DNA of 64,000 nucleotides from the NCBI RefSeq assembly GCF_018619335.1, contig NZ_JAHHDX010000010.1:1-64000 (forward strand), in the 5' to 3' direction. Positions 33,939 through 42,396 of this stretch are shown in pieces. This stretch comes from Alteromonas sp. ALT199. GTDB taxonomy: Bacteria; Pseudomonadota; Gammaproteobacteria; Enterobacterales; Alteromonadaceae. The stretch's first letter is position 1, and the number at the start of each line of letters is the position of its first letter. Under the pieces are notes generated by a model, which searched no databases, was not told where the DNA came from, and saw nothing but the letters and a program-made list of their open reading frames with translations. The position numbers and the translations under genes are program-made.

Positions 33939-34610
33939 ATGAATTTCTATCAGCAACTTCAAAGCAACACCGAGCATGCCAGACAGTCATTCTTACAGGC
34001 GCCGATTATACAACGCTGCTTTAACGGTGATTTTAACCTAAACGACTATATTGCCTTTCTTCAACAGGCCTATCATCACGTTAAGTTTACTGTTCCCTTG
34101 CTTATGGCTACAGGTGCCGAACTCAACGAAGATAAGGAATGGCTAAGAGAAGCAATTGGTGAATACATTGAAGAAGAAATGGGTCACCAAGAGTGGATCC
34201 TTAATGACCTTGCAGCCTGTGGCGTTGATAAAGAACAGGCGAGGAAAAGTCAGCCTGCTCCCGCCACCGAATTAATGGTTGCCTATGCTTTTGATGCAAT
34301 AGCACGCAAAAGCCCACTGTATTTCTTCGGCATGGTATTCGTTTTAGAGGGTACAAGTATTACGCTTGCCGACGCGGCTGCAAAACAGATCAAAGACAAG
34401 TTATCACTGCCTAAATCAGCGTTTAAATACCTTACCTCTCACGGTGCGCTAGACCAAGAGCACATCGTTTTCTTTGAAAGGCTTATGAACAAAATTACTG
34501 ACCCCAAAGAGCAGCAAATGATCATTCACAGCGCCAACATGTTTTATCGCTTATACGGAGATATCTTTCGCGAATTAACACCCGAACACGGCTTGGAACA
34601 GGTTGCTTAA
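33939..34610 (+). CDS. HDO-type diiron protein (iron-containing redox enzyme family)
   Basis: A 223-residue all-helical protein of the haem-oxygenase-like/TenA fold. It has the complete metal-ligand set of haem-oxygenase-like diiron oxidases: Glu80-x-x-His83 (EEMGHQEW), Glu137 (VLEGTS) and His168-x3-Asp172-x2-His175 (HGALDQEH). Known members oxidise fatty acids or amino-acid-derived substrates (for example UndA, SznF, CADD). It is therefore likely an oxygenase, not a thiaminase or transcription regulator. AAGGA precedes the ATG, which is 3 nt after the ligase gene. The substrate may be the ligase or acyltransferase product. Confidence 0.82.
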   Translation: MNFYQQLQSNTEHARQSFLQAPIIQRCFNGDFNLNDYIAFLQQAYHHVKFTVPLLMATGAELNEDKEWLREAIGEYIEEEMGHQEWILNDLAACGVDKEQARKSQPAPATELMVAYAFDAIARKSPLYFFGMVFVLEGTSITLADAAAKQIKDKLSLPKSAFKYLTSHGALDQEHIVFFERLMNKITDPKEQQMIIHSANMFYRLYGDIFRELTPEHGLEQVA

Positions 34611-34676
34611 ATTAAAGGGTTTAACTCTGGTGCTTATCCCCTGGAGGTAAACGGCTAACACGTTAAGGTAAATACA

Positions 34677-35522
34677 ATGAATATTGAGTGGCGTAATCAA
34701 GTGGTGCTTCTTACAGGTGCAACTGGAGGTATTGGTGAAGCAATAGCCAAGGCGCTTGATGAAAAAGGCGCGCACATTGTACTAACTGGCAGAAGTAAGG
34801 CGAAGCTCGAACAGCTGCAACAAAATTTAACCCTTCATCATACCGCCGTTGTGGCTGACATTACGTCAGATGAAGGGAGAGATAGAGTAGTAAGTGCCTG
34901 CCAACGACTTCCTTTAAGCATTCTGGTTAACAATGCTGGCATTACCTATGTTGGCGAGTTTGAGGGCACCCCTATCGAGTCGATTGTGTCGACAAATATG
35001 CTGGCTCCTATGCTACTAACTCAACGCCTACTGCCGTTACTCGAACGTAGAGCGTCTGCGCACGTTGTGAACGTAGGCTCTGCTTTTGGAAGCATAGGTT
35101 TTGCTGCGCACGGAACCTACTGCGCAACTAAATTCGCTTTGAAAGGGTGGACGGAAGCCATGCACAGAGAATTCAGCGATAGCAAAATTAAATTTCATTA
35201 TCTAGCGCCACGCGCAACGCGCACCGACATAAATGACGAACGTACTATTGCGCTAAATGAGGCATTGGGCAATCAGACAGACGAGCCTGATGCAGTAGCA
35301 CGAGCATTGATTAAACAGTTAGAAAAAAATTTGCCAAGGGTCGCGCTGGGACGTGCTGAACGATTTTTTGCCAAACTTAACGCGCTAGTTCCCAGTATTG
35401 TTGACAACGCGTTGGCAAAAAAACTTTCAACAATTAAACACTATGCCTTTCGAAAAACGCAATCACAAGACAAACAGACCAGCGCTCAAAACGATACCCG
35501 TCTGGATAAAAAGCTGGTTTAA
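34677..35522 (+). CDS. Short-chain dehydrogenase/reductase
   Basis: A 281-residue classical SDR. The Rossmann cofactor motif TGATGGIGEA begins at residue 13; NNAG follows; and the catalytic Ser-Tyr-Lys is in VGSAFGSIG and YCATK. The residue after the second strand (TGRSKAKL) has an Arg, which favours NADPH. A tail of about 40 polar residues follows the Rossmann domain. It is the fourth gene of the hemolysin-like cluster and may reduce a carbonyl made or released by the upstream enzymes. Confidence 0.88.
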   Translation: MNIEWRNQVVLLTGATGGIGEAIAKALDEKGAHIVLTGRSKAKLEQLQQNLTLHHTAVVADITSDEGRDRVVSACQRLPLSILVNNAGITYVGEFEGTPIESIVSTNMLAPMLLTQRLLPLLERRASAHVVNVGSAFGSIGFAAHGTYCATKFALKGWTEAMHREFSDSKIKFHYLAPRATRTDINDERTIALNEALGNQTDEPDAVARALIKQLEKNLPRVALGRAERFFAKLNALVPSIVDNALAKKLSTIKHYAFRKTQSQDKQTSAQNDTRLDKKLV

Positions 35523-35537
35523 CACGAGGACATTATT

Positions 35538-36239
35538 ATGAAGAAATTAACCACGCTTAGCACCACAGTAATTCTGGGACTCGGTCTGGCATTAAGTCAC
35601 ACTGCTATTGCTAAAGCTAACGAAGCCTCAGAAAGTACAGCGCCGACATCAGCCTTACGTGAAACAGCAACCAGCCCGTTAAAGACACTTCAGCATCAGT
35701 GGGCACATATTAACTATGAACTTGATGATGCAGAAAAGGAAAAAGCATTCGTCGCCCTTATTAATACGGCTAAATCTTTCGTAAAGGCAGAACCCAACAA
35801 CCCTGAGCTATTCATTTGGCAGGGCATAATTCAATCTAGTACAGCCGGTGCCAAGGGCGGCCTAGGGGCTCTGGACTACGCAAAGGAGGCTCGTAAGAGT
35901 TTCGAACATGCAATGCGACTAGATGAAAATGCACTCTCGGGCTCAGCGATGACCAGTCTAGGCGTGCTGTACCATAAGCTACCGGGTTGGCCTATTAGCT
36001 TTGGTAACGACAAAAAAGCTGAGAAATTGCTAAAGCATGCACTTGAAATAAACCCTGACGGAATAGATCCTAACTATTTCTACGCCGAGTACTTGTTCGA
36101 TAATGGCAAATACGAGCAAGCGCTCAAGTTTTCCAAGAAAGCGCTCGACGCCCCTGCACGCTTAGATCGTCCTATTGCGGATTCAGGTCGCAAAATGGAA
36201 ATCGTTTTATTGGAAGCGAAAATAGCGAGAAAAAGTTAG
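35538..36239 (+). CDS. Exported TPR-like protein, copy 1
   Basis: A 233-residue protein with a signal peptide (cut near AIA-KAN, about residue 26) and helical TPR-type repeats. Conserved blocks are QSSTAGAKGGLGALDYA, YHKLPGWPISFG, DKKAEKLLKHALEINP and FYAEYLFDNGKYEQA. It is a paralogue of the protein encoded at 36428-37075. The repeats and PGWP-SFG stretch recall periplasmic TatT-type TPR proteins. It follows the SDR gene by 15 nt and so belongs to the cluster; it may be a periplasmic carrier or scaffold. Function unknown. Confidence 0.75.
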   Translation: MKKLTTLSTTVILGLGLALSHTAIAKANEASESTAPTSALRETATSPLKTLQHQWAHINYELDDAEKEKAFVALINTAKSFVKAEPNNPELFIWQGIIQSSTAGAKGGLGALDYAKEARKSFEHAMRLDENALSGSAMTSLGVLYHKLPGWPISFGNDKKAEKLLKHALEINPDGIDPNYFYAEYLFDNGKYEQALKFSKKALDAPARLDRPIADSGRKMEIVLLEAKIARKS

Positions 36240-36258
36240 TCACCCTAAAGGTATGCAG

Positions 36259-36286
36259 GGAAAGGCAATGCTCTTATTGCCTTTCC
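36259..36286 (+). terminator. Hairpin after TPR copy 1
   Basis: GGAAAGGCAAT and ATTGCCTTTCC form a perfect 11-bp stem with a 6-nt loop, 20 nt after the stop of the first TPR gene. Only a short T stretch follows (ATTT). It may reduce read-through into the second copy. Confidence 0.5.
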
Positions 36287-36427
36287 ATTTCCAACAAGTA
36301 TTAGATTTTCGCTGCAAATACCGTTAAATTAGCCGCCGATTCAACGACACTTCACGAAATCACTAACAATTTCGTCGAGTTATCAAGTTTATTCCTAACT
36401 ACCTCTTTTTTAAAAAGGCGACCCTTC

Positions 36428-37075
36428 ATGCAGAAAAAGAACTTCTTCTCTCCTTTTCTATTCATCATTCTTACTACGCTGTCGATATCTACCGTTCATG
36501 CAAACACTCCTGGTTTGCTACCGTTGCAACATGCGTGGGCAAAAACGAACTATGAGCTTGAAGGTGAGGTCCAATTAGAGGCGTTTTCTGCACTGATAGC
36601 GCAGGCGAAAGTGTTAGTCGAGCTATCAGGAAATAGCGCTGAAGCACTAACCTGGCTAGCTATTTCTCAATCCAGCACAGCAAGTGCCAAAGGAGGGTTA
36701 GGCGCCTTAGACTTTGCTGAAAGTGCGAAAGAAAACTTGGAACGCGCCATTGATAAAGAAGAATCAGTTTTAGACGGAACGGCATTAACCGTATTAGCCG
36801 CGCTTTATCACAAAGTGCCGGGCTGGCCTGTAAGTTTTGGTAGTGACAAAAAAGCTGAAAAGCTATTTAAGCGTGCACTCGAAATTAACCCGCAAGGCAT
36901 GGATCAAAACTTCTTTTATGCCGAGTATCTTTTCGACGAAGGAGAATATGAAAAGGCCCAGGTCTTTTTAAGTCGTGCCCAAAACGCGCCTGAAAAGGCC
37001 AATCGGCCACTGGCAGATGAAAAACGCAGAGAAGAAATCGCTGCCCTTCAAGCAAGATTAGATACTAAAGCTTAG
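36428..37075 (+). CDS. Exported TPR-like protein, copy 2
   Basis: A 215-residue paralogue of the preceding gene. It has a signal peptide (cut near VHA-NTP, about residue 25) and the same blocks: SSTASAKGGLGALDFA, YHKVPGWPVSFG, DKKAEKLFKRALEINP and FYAEYLFDEGEYEKA. The 188-nt gap and hairpin before it suggest separate or reduced expression. The two copies share their core but differ in the signal peptide and C-terminus, pointing to an old tandem duplication. Function unknown. Confidence 0.75.
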   Translation: MQKKNFFSPFLFIILTTLSISTVHANTPGLLPLQHAWAKTNYELEGEVQLEAFSALIAQAKVLVELSGNSAEALTWLAISQSSTASAKGGLGALDFAESAKENLERAIDKEESVLDGTALTVLAALYHKVPGWPVSFGSDKKAEKLFKRALEINPQGMDQNFFYAEYLFDEGEYEKAQVFLSRAQNAPEKANRPLADEKRREEIAALQARLDTKA

Positions 37076-37109
37076 TATCTAATTTTGCTTGGAGACAGCT
37101 TGATAAGTA

Positions 37110-37140
37110 AAGGTGGACGTTGTCACTAACTTTCCACCTT
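37110..37140. terminator. Hairpin between converging genes
   Basis: AAGGTGGA and TCCACCTT form an 8-bp stem with a 15-nt loop between the TPR gene (plus) and the TonB receptor (minus). There is no T-tract, so termination is uncertain. Confidence 0.3.
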
Positions 37141-37230
37141 CACTCTATCAACGCCACTTTATCAATACTGCTTTATAGCATTGCAACTGTTTCTGCAATC
37201 ATCATCGACTGCCAGTGTCTTGTTTACTTC

Positions 37231-39249
37231 CTATCCACCAAATTTAATGCGCACACCTGCATTGGCAATAAAGCCATCGTTGCGTGACCAGATATCGGTT
37301 GTCCAACGTCCACTTGGAGCTTGTGACTGCAACAATAACGGGTGCTCATCGGTTTGCTGAACATCAAGCAGGTTTTCTAAGTTTAAAAACCAGCTGTAGC
37401 GGCCTGTGGTTATTTGTCCGAGTAAACCTAAATGCCAATAAGGTTTAGTTTCAGTAATGTAAGGGTTATCGTCTACACGCTGAACGCCAGTATAGTACGC
37501 CTCAAAACCTAGCATGAACTTACCGTGCTGCTCCCACATAGCTACAAAGCCAGCTGAATGCTGTGGTGTTAGTGCAAGCTCGCGCCTACCATTAGCATTG
37601 GGAACTTCTTCTGTCGCGTCTAAATAAAGATAGCTTGCGGTTAACTTCAGGTCTTTCCAATAGTAGCGAAGTAAGACTTCAGAACCTCTAATTTTCGATT
37701 CACCTTCTGCGTTTACCAAGCGCACGTTTGTAGGCGGTGTCCCGTCGCTCGTTTCTACAGTTTCTAAGCGAGTCACGTTATCAACGTTAGAGCCAAATAA
37801 GGTAAGACTGGTTTCAATATCGTCAAAACGATAAGTAACATCTAAAGATGCGGTCTGTGCTTGTTCCTCTTGAAGGCCATCTATTGGCAATAAACGTGAC
37901 AGTCCGGCAGCTTCGATTTCTTCAACAAAAGGCGTGGGGGCGAAATACCCTTCTCCATAAGAGCCTCTAATCGTGACATCGCCTGGGCGATATAAAAACG
38001 ATATTCGTGGGCTAAATTGAGTACCATATTCACTGTGTTCGTCTAGCCTTGCACTCGCTGACGTTGTGAGTTCATCGCTTATTTGATAATCCACCTGGGT
38101 AAAGATACCCGGAACCTCATAGCTGTAGTCAAAAGATGCGAAAGTATCCGAATCGTAAATATTAGATTGATAGGCGACCCCAACCAACCAATCACTCTTG
38201 TCTGTGTACCCAGCCAAACTGGTTTCAGCGAGGTAACTTTCGTGTTGATCACTTTCTACGCCTGATAACTCATTGCCGAATTGATGCGTATGTTCTTGCG
38301 ACATGGCTGAAAAGCGCGAATTAAGGGTAAGCGTATCGCCAAGAGGCTTTTCAAACACAAGGCCACTATCGATACGCTGTGACTCAAGCCCACGAATAAA
38401 AGAAACGGCATTTTCTCCGGTTCCTACAGTCGCATCACCAACAGTACCGCCTTGACGGTTTTCCGTCATATAACCGGTTGTAAAGTAAAGGCGCTCGCCC
38501 TCATCGCCTTCCCAGAATATACGCGGTCTTACCGTATAGCGTTCATAGCCCGCCAAGTCGGCCCAGCCGTCGTTATCGAGATCTTTCTCACTTTGACGAT
38601 GCGCGCCAGCAGTCACCGAGCCACTTAGGCTGTCGCTGAAAGGCGTTGCCATATAGGTAGTGAAGTCTTGCCCGTCACGGGTGGTGAAATTCACTAGAGC
38701 TTCACCTTCAAACTCATCCTTTGGGCGACGAGACACAAGGTTAATGACGCCACCAAGTGCTGAGCCACCGTACAATGACGATGCAGAACCTTTGATAATT
38801 TCAACGCGCCCTAAGTCTGTAGGTGGAATCTGAAGTAAACCAATGGACGCTGATTGGTTACCGTAAAGCGGCAATCCATCAGATAAAAGCTGGGTATAAC
38901 GGCCATAGAGACCTTGCAGACGGATATTTGCACTGCCAAGAGCAGGAGATGTGGTTTGCATTCTCACACCACCGGTTTCGGCGACCAACATAGAAATGTT
39001 ACCCGGCCGCATGGCTGCCTTTTCCTGAATTTCTTCTCGGTTAATCAGTTCAACACGAACAGGCTGATCATCTGCAATACGACCTGAACGCGCCGCTTGA
39101 ACCACTATTTTTTCTACTTTTTCTTCATGGTGATTATCGTGTTCACCACGCTCTTTTTCATGAGCATTTACATGTGAAGTAAAAATAAGTGAATTGAATG
39201 TAGTTAATGCCAGAAGGAAAATTGATGGCTTGAAAAATGTCGTTGGCAT
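37231..39249 (-). CDS. TonB-dependent receptor with His-rich N-terminus
   Basis: A 672-residue outer-membrane transporter. A signal peptide (cut near VNA, about residue 28) is followed by a His/Glu-rich stretch, HEKERGEHDNHHEE. The plug domain follows (about 50-170: ANIRLQGLYGRYTQLLSDGLPLYG, then VEIIKGSASSLYGGSALGGVINL), and then a 22-strand barrel. The barrel ends in a plain Gly-Gly (RIKFGG), not the usual aromatic. The ATG at 39249 gives a normal signal peptide. The His-rich segment suggests metal binding (zinc or copper), as in ZnuD-type receptors. No clear Fur or Zur box was found. Confidence 0.88.
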   Translation of the reverse strand: MPTTFFKPSIFLLALTTFNSLIFTSHVNAHEKERGEHDNHHEEKVEKIVVQAARSGRIADDQPVRVELINREEIQEKAAMRPGNISMLVAETGGVRMQTTSPALGSANIRLQGLYGRYTQLLSDGLPLYGNQSASIGLLQIPPTDLGRVEIIKGSASSLYGGSALGGVINLVSRRPKDEFEGEALVNFTTRDGQDFTTYMATPFSDSLSGSVTAGAHRQSEKDLDNDGWADLAGYERYTVRPRIFWEGDEGERLYFTTGYMTENRQGGTVGDATVGTGENAVSFIRGLESQRIDSGLVFEKPLGDTLTLNSRFSAMSQEHTHQFGNELSGVESDQHESYLAETSLAGYTDKSDWLVGVAYQSNIYDSDTFASFDYSYEVPGIFTQVDYQISDELTTSASARLDEHSEYGTQFSPRISFLYRPGDVTIRGSYGEGYFAPTPFVEEIEAAGLSRLLPIDGLQEEQAQTASLDVTYRFDDIETSLTLFGSNVDNVTRLETVETSDGTPPTNVRLVNAEGESKIRGSEVLLRYYWKDLKLTASYLYLDATEEVPNANGRRELALTPQHSAGFVAMWEQHGKFMLGFEAYYTGVQRVDDNPYITETKPYWHLGLLGQITTGRYSWFLNLENLLDVQQTDEHPLLLQSQAPSGRWTTDIWSRNDGFIANAGVRIKFGG

Positions 39250-39393
39250 GTTCGTCCGTAAAATCCGATGGAAAGGACGCGCATTACACCATAACCTTTC
39301 GTCATACTCACTCCATTCCACCTCGTGAAATCATACATTCAAAGCATGTCCCCTTAACATTAACTGCCCCTTTTTCCAATTTGCACACCTTTG

Positions 39394-39444
39394 CAATTTA
39401 TAAGCAATTGGTCATAGGCTACGCTTATTTATATGTATAAATTG
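39394..39444. repeat. Inverted repeat in the receptor/HMG-CoA reductase divergent gap
   Basis: CAATTTATA (39394-39402) and TATAAATTG (39436-39444) are perfect inverted copies 33 nt apart, with a nested ATAAGC/GCTTAT pair. The location between divergent genes fits an operator, but AT-rich repeats also arise by chance. Confidence 0.4.
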
Positions 39445-39501
39445 TAAACAGTTCTCATCTGATATAAGCGCTCCTATTATGAATAAAAAAGGAGTGGCCC
39501 A

Positions 39502-40668
39502 ATGCCTAAAATCCCACGTTCCTCAGATAACGACTATACCCATGACATGAGTCAGACCCGCCGCGAATTTATTGCGCGAGAAACCGGCACTGAGCTAAAT
39601 CATTTAGGACACTATTCTATACCTCCCGACACCTTGTCTGGAAACATAGAAAACTTCGCAGGTGTTGCACAGATTCCTATCGGTTTCGCAGGCCCTATGC
39701 TGGTAAATGGAGAGCACGCCAAAGGCGAGTTCTACGTTCCAATGGCAACAACAGAGGGTACATTAACAGCCAGCTACAGCAGAGGCATGCGTCTGACAAG
39801 AGAAGCTGGCGGTATAACGACCACCGTCATTGACGATGCCATGCAGCGAGCACCCATGTTTGCTTTTCCTGATGCACGTGAAGCTCTCACATTTGGCAGG
39901 TGGGTCGAGAAAAACTTTGAAGCCATTAAACGTGCCTGCGATAGTACCACCAGCGTGGGCAAACTAAGGGATATTGAACAGTATGCCGCCTCTAAGCTTC
40001 GCTGGCTTAGGTTCAACTTTACCTGTGGCGATGCTGCAGGGCAAAACATGGTAAGCAAAGCCACTAAAGCAGGCTGCGAGTGGATACAGGAAAACTATTC
40101 AGGCTCTATTGAGCACTTTGTGCTGGCAGCAAACCTTGATACCGATAAAAAACACTCACACTTAAACTCGCTGCATACCCGCGGAAAGCGTGTTGTAGCA
40201 GAGATAACACTGCCAAAACTACTTATGACAGAGATTATGCATTGTCCGCCCGAGGCTTTGTTTAAACAGCGTCAGTATTCAAATATGGGCGCATTAATGG
40301 CAGGTAGTGTTAACAATGGTGCTCATTTCGCTAACGGTATTACCGCCATGTTCATCGCTTGCGGACAAGATGTTGCTAATGTTGCTGAGTCGTCGGCAGG
40401 GTTTACTTACGCTGAAATCACGCCCAGCGGTGACTATTACTTCTCAGTCACTATTCCATCATTAATTGTAGCCACGTATGGCGGTGGAACGGGCTTGGCT
40501 ACACAAAATGAATGTTTAAGCGTACTTGGCTGTACACAAAGAGGTAGCGTTGATAAGTTTGCCGAAATTGTTGCGGCAACTGTGTTGTGTGGCGATCTGT
40601 CTCTGGGCTCTGCTGTTGTAGCAGATGAATGGGTAAGCAGTCACGAGCGACTAGGTAGGAACCGTTAA
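39502..40668 (+). CDS. Hydroxymethylglutaryl-CoA reductase
   Basis: A 388-residue HMG-CoA reductase, which makes (or, in some bacteria, uses) mevalonate. Catalytic residues are in place: Glu85 in MATTEGT, Lys216 in TDKK, Asp290 in CGQD and His381 in SSHERL. The cofactor-side stretches GDAAGQNMVSKAT and TYGGGTGLATQ are also present. There is no membrane domain, so it is soluble. The AAGGAG site before 39502 supports the start. No other mevalonate gene is in the window, which is unusual for a gammaproteobacterium expected to use the MEP route. Its gene partners, if any, lie elsewhere. Confidence 0.88.
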   Translation: MPKIPRSSDNDYTHDMSQTRREFIARETGTELNHLGHYSIPPDTLSGNIENFAGVAQIPIGFAGPMLVNGEHAKGEFYVPMATTEGTLTASYSRGMRLTREAGGITTTVIDDAMQRAPMFAFPDAREALTFGRWVEKNFEAIKRACDSTTSVGKLRDIEQYAASKLRWLRFNFTCGDAAGQNMVSKATKAGCEWIQENYSGSIEHFVLAANLDTDKKHSHLNSLHTRGKRVVAEITLPKLLMTEIMHCPPEALFKQRQYSNMGALMAGSVNNGAHFANGITAMFIACGQDVANVAESSAGFTYAEITPSGDYYFSVTIPSLIVATYGGGTGLATQNECLSVLGCTQRGSVDKFAEIVAATVLCGDLSLGSAVVADEWVSSHERLGRNR

Positions 40669-40716
40669 ACCGTTTACAATAGTTGCAGCACTATCACCTT
40701 CAAGAAAGGACAAGCT

Positions 40717-40741
40717 AACTCAAGTAGAGACTTATTGAGTT
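40717..40741. terminator. Weak hairpin between converging genes
   Basis: AACTCAA and TTGAGTT form a 7-bp stem with an 11-nt loop after the HMG-CoA reductase stop. There is no clear T-tract on either strand. Confidence 0.3.
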
Positions 40742-40753
40742 CTAATAAAAATG

Positions 40754-41122
40754 CTAAATGGCTGGAATGCTAGGGCGCGTAACAACAAAGTACGCGCCTA
40801 TTCCCATAAATAGACCTATGCCTATATAAGCGGGAATGGGCATTGATGCAAACAGGCAAACTAGAATAAAGCTCACCAACATGCTGCAGCACGCTATGCA
40901 TTTTACCTTTTTCGATATTGCACCATGTTTACGCCACGCAACAAGACTCGGGCCGTATTTGGGGTGCTGAATTAGCCAGCTTTCAAGGCGAGGTGATGAT
41001 TTCGTAAAACAAAAAAGCGCGCCTATCAAAAATACCGTGGTTGGCATTACAGGTAAGAAGGCACCTACAACGCCTAAACACGTTAAAAACAACCCTAACG
41101 ATAAATACAGTACTTTTTTCAT
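40754..41122 (-). CDS. YbaN/DUF454-family inner-membrane protein
   Basis: A 122-residue small membrane protein with about four hydrophobic segments. It has the family features GVVGAFLPVMPTTVF near the N-terminus and CFTKSSPRLESWLIQHPKYG (residues 37-56) in the middle. The function of the family is unknown. The ATG at 41122 gives the standard start MKKVLYLSLG; an upstream in-frame start at 41155 would add 11 polar residues. It stands alone and converges with the HMG-CoA reductase gene. Confidence 0.8.
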   Translation of the reverse strand: MKKVLYLSLGLFLTCLGVVGAFLPVMPTTVFLIGALFCFTKSSPRLESWLIQHPKYGPSLVAWRKHGAISKKVKCIACCSMLVSFILVCLFASMPIPAYIGIGLFMGIGAYFVVTRPSIPAI

Positions 41123-41424
41123 AAAACAGTTACGCCCAATCCAGTCCAACTCCATGGTCGGTGTTGTAACTCAACACCGTCTAAGCACCTTTCCAACGTG
41201 CTAGTTTTATACACAGATTATAGACAAAATGGATCTGCATGCCCTTGTCGTAAATCAAACCTACTCATTAACCTTATGACAAAATAATGAATTTTCCATC
41301 TACATTGGTCTAATTTTTTTGCGTTTACGTGTGGCCTATTTATAAATATGTCGCCAAATATCATTTGACCAAAGGAGTCGTGGAATAATCTGTGTCAGTG
41401 TTTTGAACCTGTTGCTAGAGCAAT
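41123..41424. other. Gap between mazG and the YbaN-like gene
   Basis: This 302-base AT-rich region holds a perfect 8-bp hairpin at 41159-41179 (CGGTGTTG/CAACACCG), close before the YbaN-like start. It has no T-tract on the minus strand, so it is more likely a leader structure than a terminator. Nothing else is recognisable. Confidence 0.45.
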
Positions 41425-42396
41425 TCACTTAGTATTGGAAGACTGTTTAACCTGCTGCCACAAAGCTTCCATTTCATCTAGAGTCAGTGCTTCGAGCTTC
41501 TCGCCCTGTTGAGCCGCCAAACGCTCTATGCCTTTGAACCGGTTGGCAAACTTGTTACTGGCGTTGCGAAGCGCAGTATCTGCATCCACCTTGCAATGCC
41601 TTGCCAAATTAACCATAGCAAAAAGTGCATCGCCAATTTCTTCTTCGATAGCCTGCTGATTTTCGTGCATACCATCGCTTGAAGGATTGTCACTAGCACT
41701 GTTAGCACGTAAAAGACGCTGCTTGAAATCCAGCTCTTGTTGAATCTCTTCTACTTCTTCGCGCACTTTATCTATAACAGGCGCGGCGTCAGGCCAGTCA
41801 AAGCCTACCTTTGCACAGGCTTTTTGCAGCTTTTGTGCATACATGAGTGCCGGCATGCCTTTTGGTACACTATCTAGAATACTGGTATCTCTGATCTCTC
41901 TGGCTTCGTCAGTTTGCTCTGAACGCTGCTTCTTAAGCTGTTTTTCTTGGGCTTTAATAGCATCCCACTGCGCATTTAAAGCACTGTCATTTAACTGTGA
42001 ACGTTCACGCGCGAGTTTTTTGTTTATACTGTCTAACTCAATATTTTTGCCATCATAACCCGGCTGTGTACCAAACACATGAGGGTGCCGGCGCACCAGC
42101 TTTTCGCTAATGGTTTGCGCCACGTCGTCAAAAGAGAATTCACTTGATTCACTGGCGATCTGCGCATAGAACACCACTTGAAACAGCAAGTCACCTAGCT
42201 CATCTTTAATGTCTTGCATATCGCCGGTGGCAATAGCATCAGCCACTTCATAGGCTTCTTCTATGGTGTAGCGAGTTAGGCTGTCCATGGTTTGTTTCAC
42301 ATCCCAAGGGCAACCCAATTCAGGGTCGCGCAGCTGCGCCATAATTTCAAGCAGCCGCTGCATTTCGCTCAGCTTAACTTTGCTTGCGTTTTGCAT
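41425..42396 (-). CDS. mazG: Nucleoside triphosphate pyrophosphohydrolase MazG
   Basis: Hydrolyses NTPs to NMPs, clearing abnormal nucleotides and lowering ppGpp under stress. The 323-residue protein has two tandem MazG domains, with EEAYEVADAI...DELGDLLFQVVF in the first and EEIGDALFAMVN in the second. It is about 60 residues longer than E. coli MazG. The additions are a charged linker (about 140-170, KQLKKQRSEQTDEAREIRD) and a Ser/Asn-rich loop (about 230-250). It overlaps the relA end by 23 nt, the conserved relA-mazG pairing. Confidence 0.93.
   Translation of the reverse strand: MQNASKVKLSEMQRLLEIMAQLRDPELGCPWDVKQTMDSLTRYTIEEAYEVADAIATGDMQDIKDELGDLLFQVVFYAQIASESSEFSFDDVAQTISEKLVRRHPHVFGTQPGYDGKNIELDSINKKLARERSQLNDSALNAQWDAIKAQEKQLKKQRSEQTDEAREIRDTSILDSVPKGMPALMYAQKLQKACAKVGFDWPDAAPVIDKVREEVEEIQQELDFKQRLLRANSASDNPSSDGMHENQQAIEEEIGDALFAMVNLARHCKVDADTALRNASNKFANRFKGIERLAAQQGEKLEALTLDEMEALWQQVKQSSNTK

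Noticed and set aside
33939-34610. TenA thiaminase or transcription activator
   Set aside because: The fold is shared, but the complete E-x-x-H, E, H-x3-D-x2-H metal set marks the HDO oxidase group; TenA uses a Cys nucleophile not seen here.
39361-39501. Fur box before the TonB receptor
   Set aside because: A TTCTCAT stretch is suggestive, but the 19-bp inverted pattern of Fur sites is not met.
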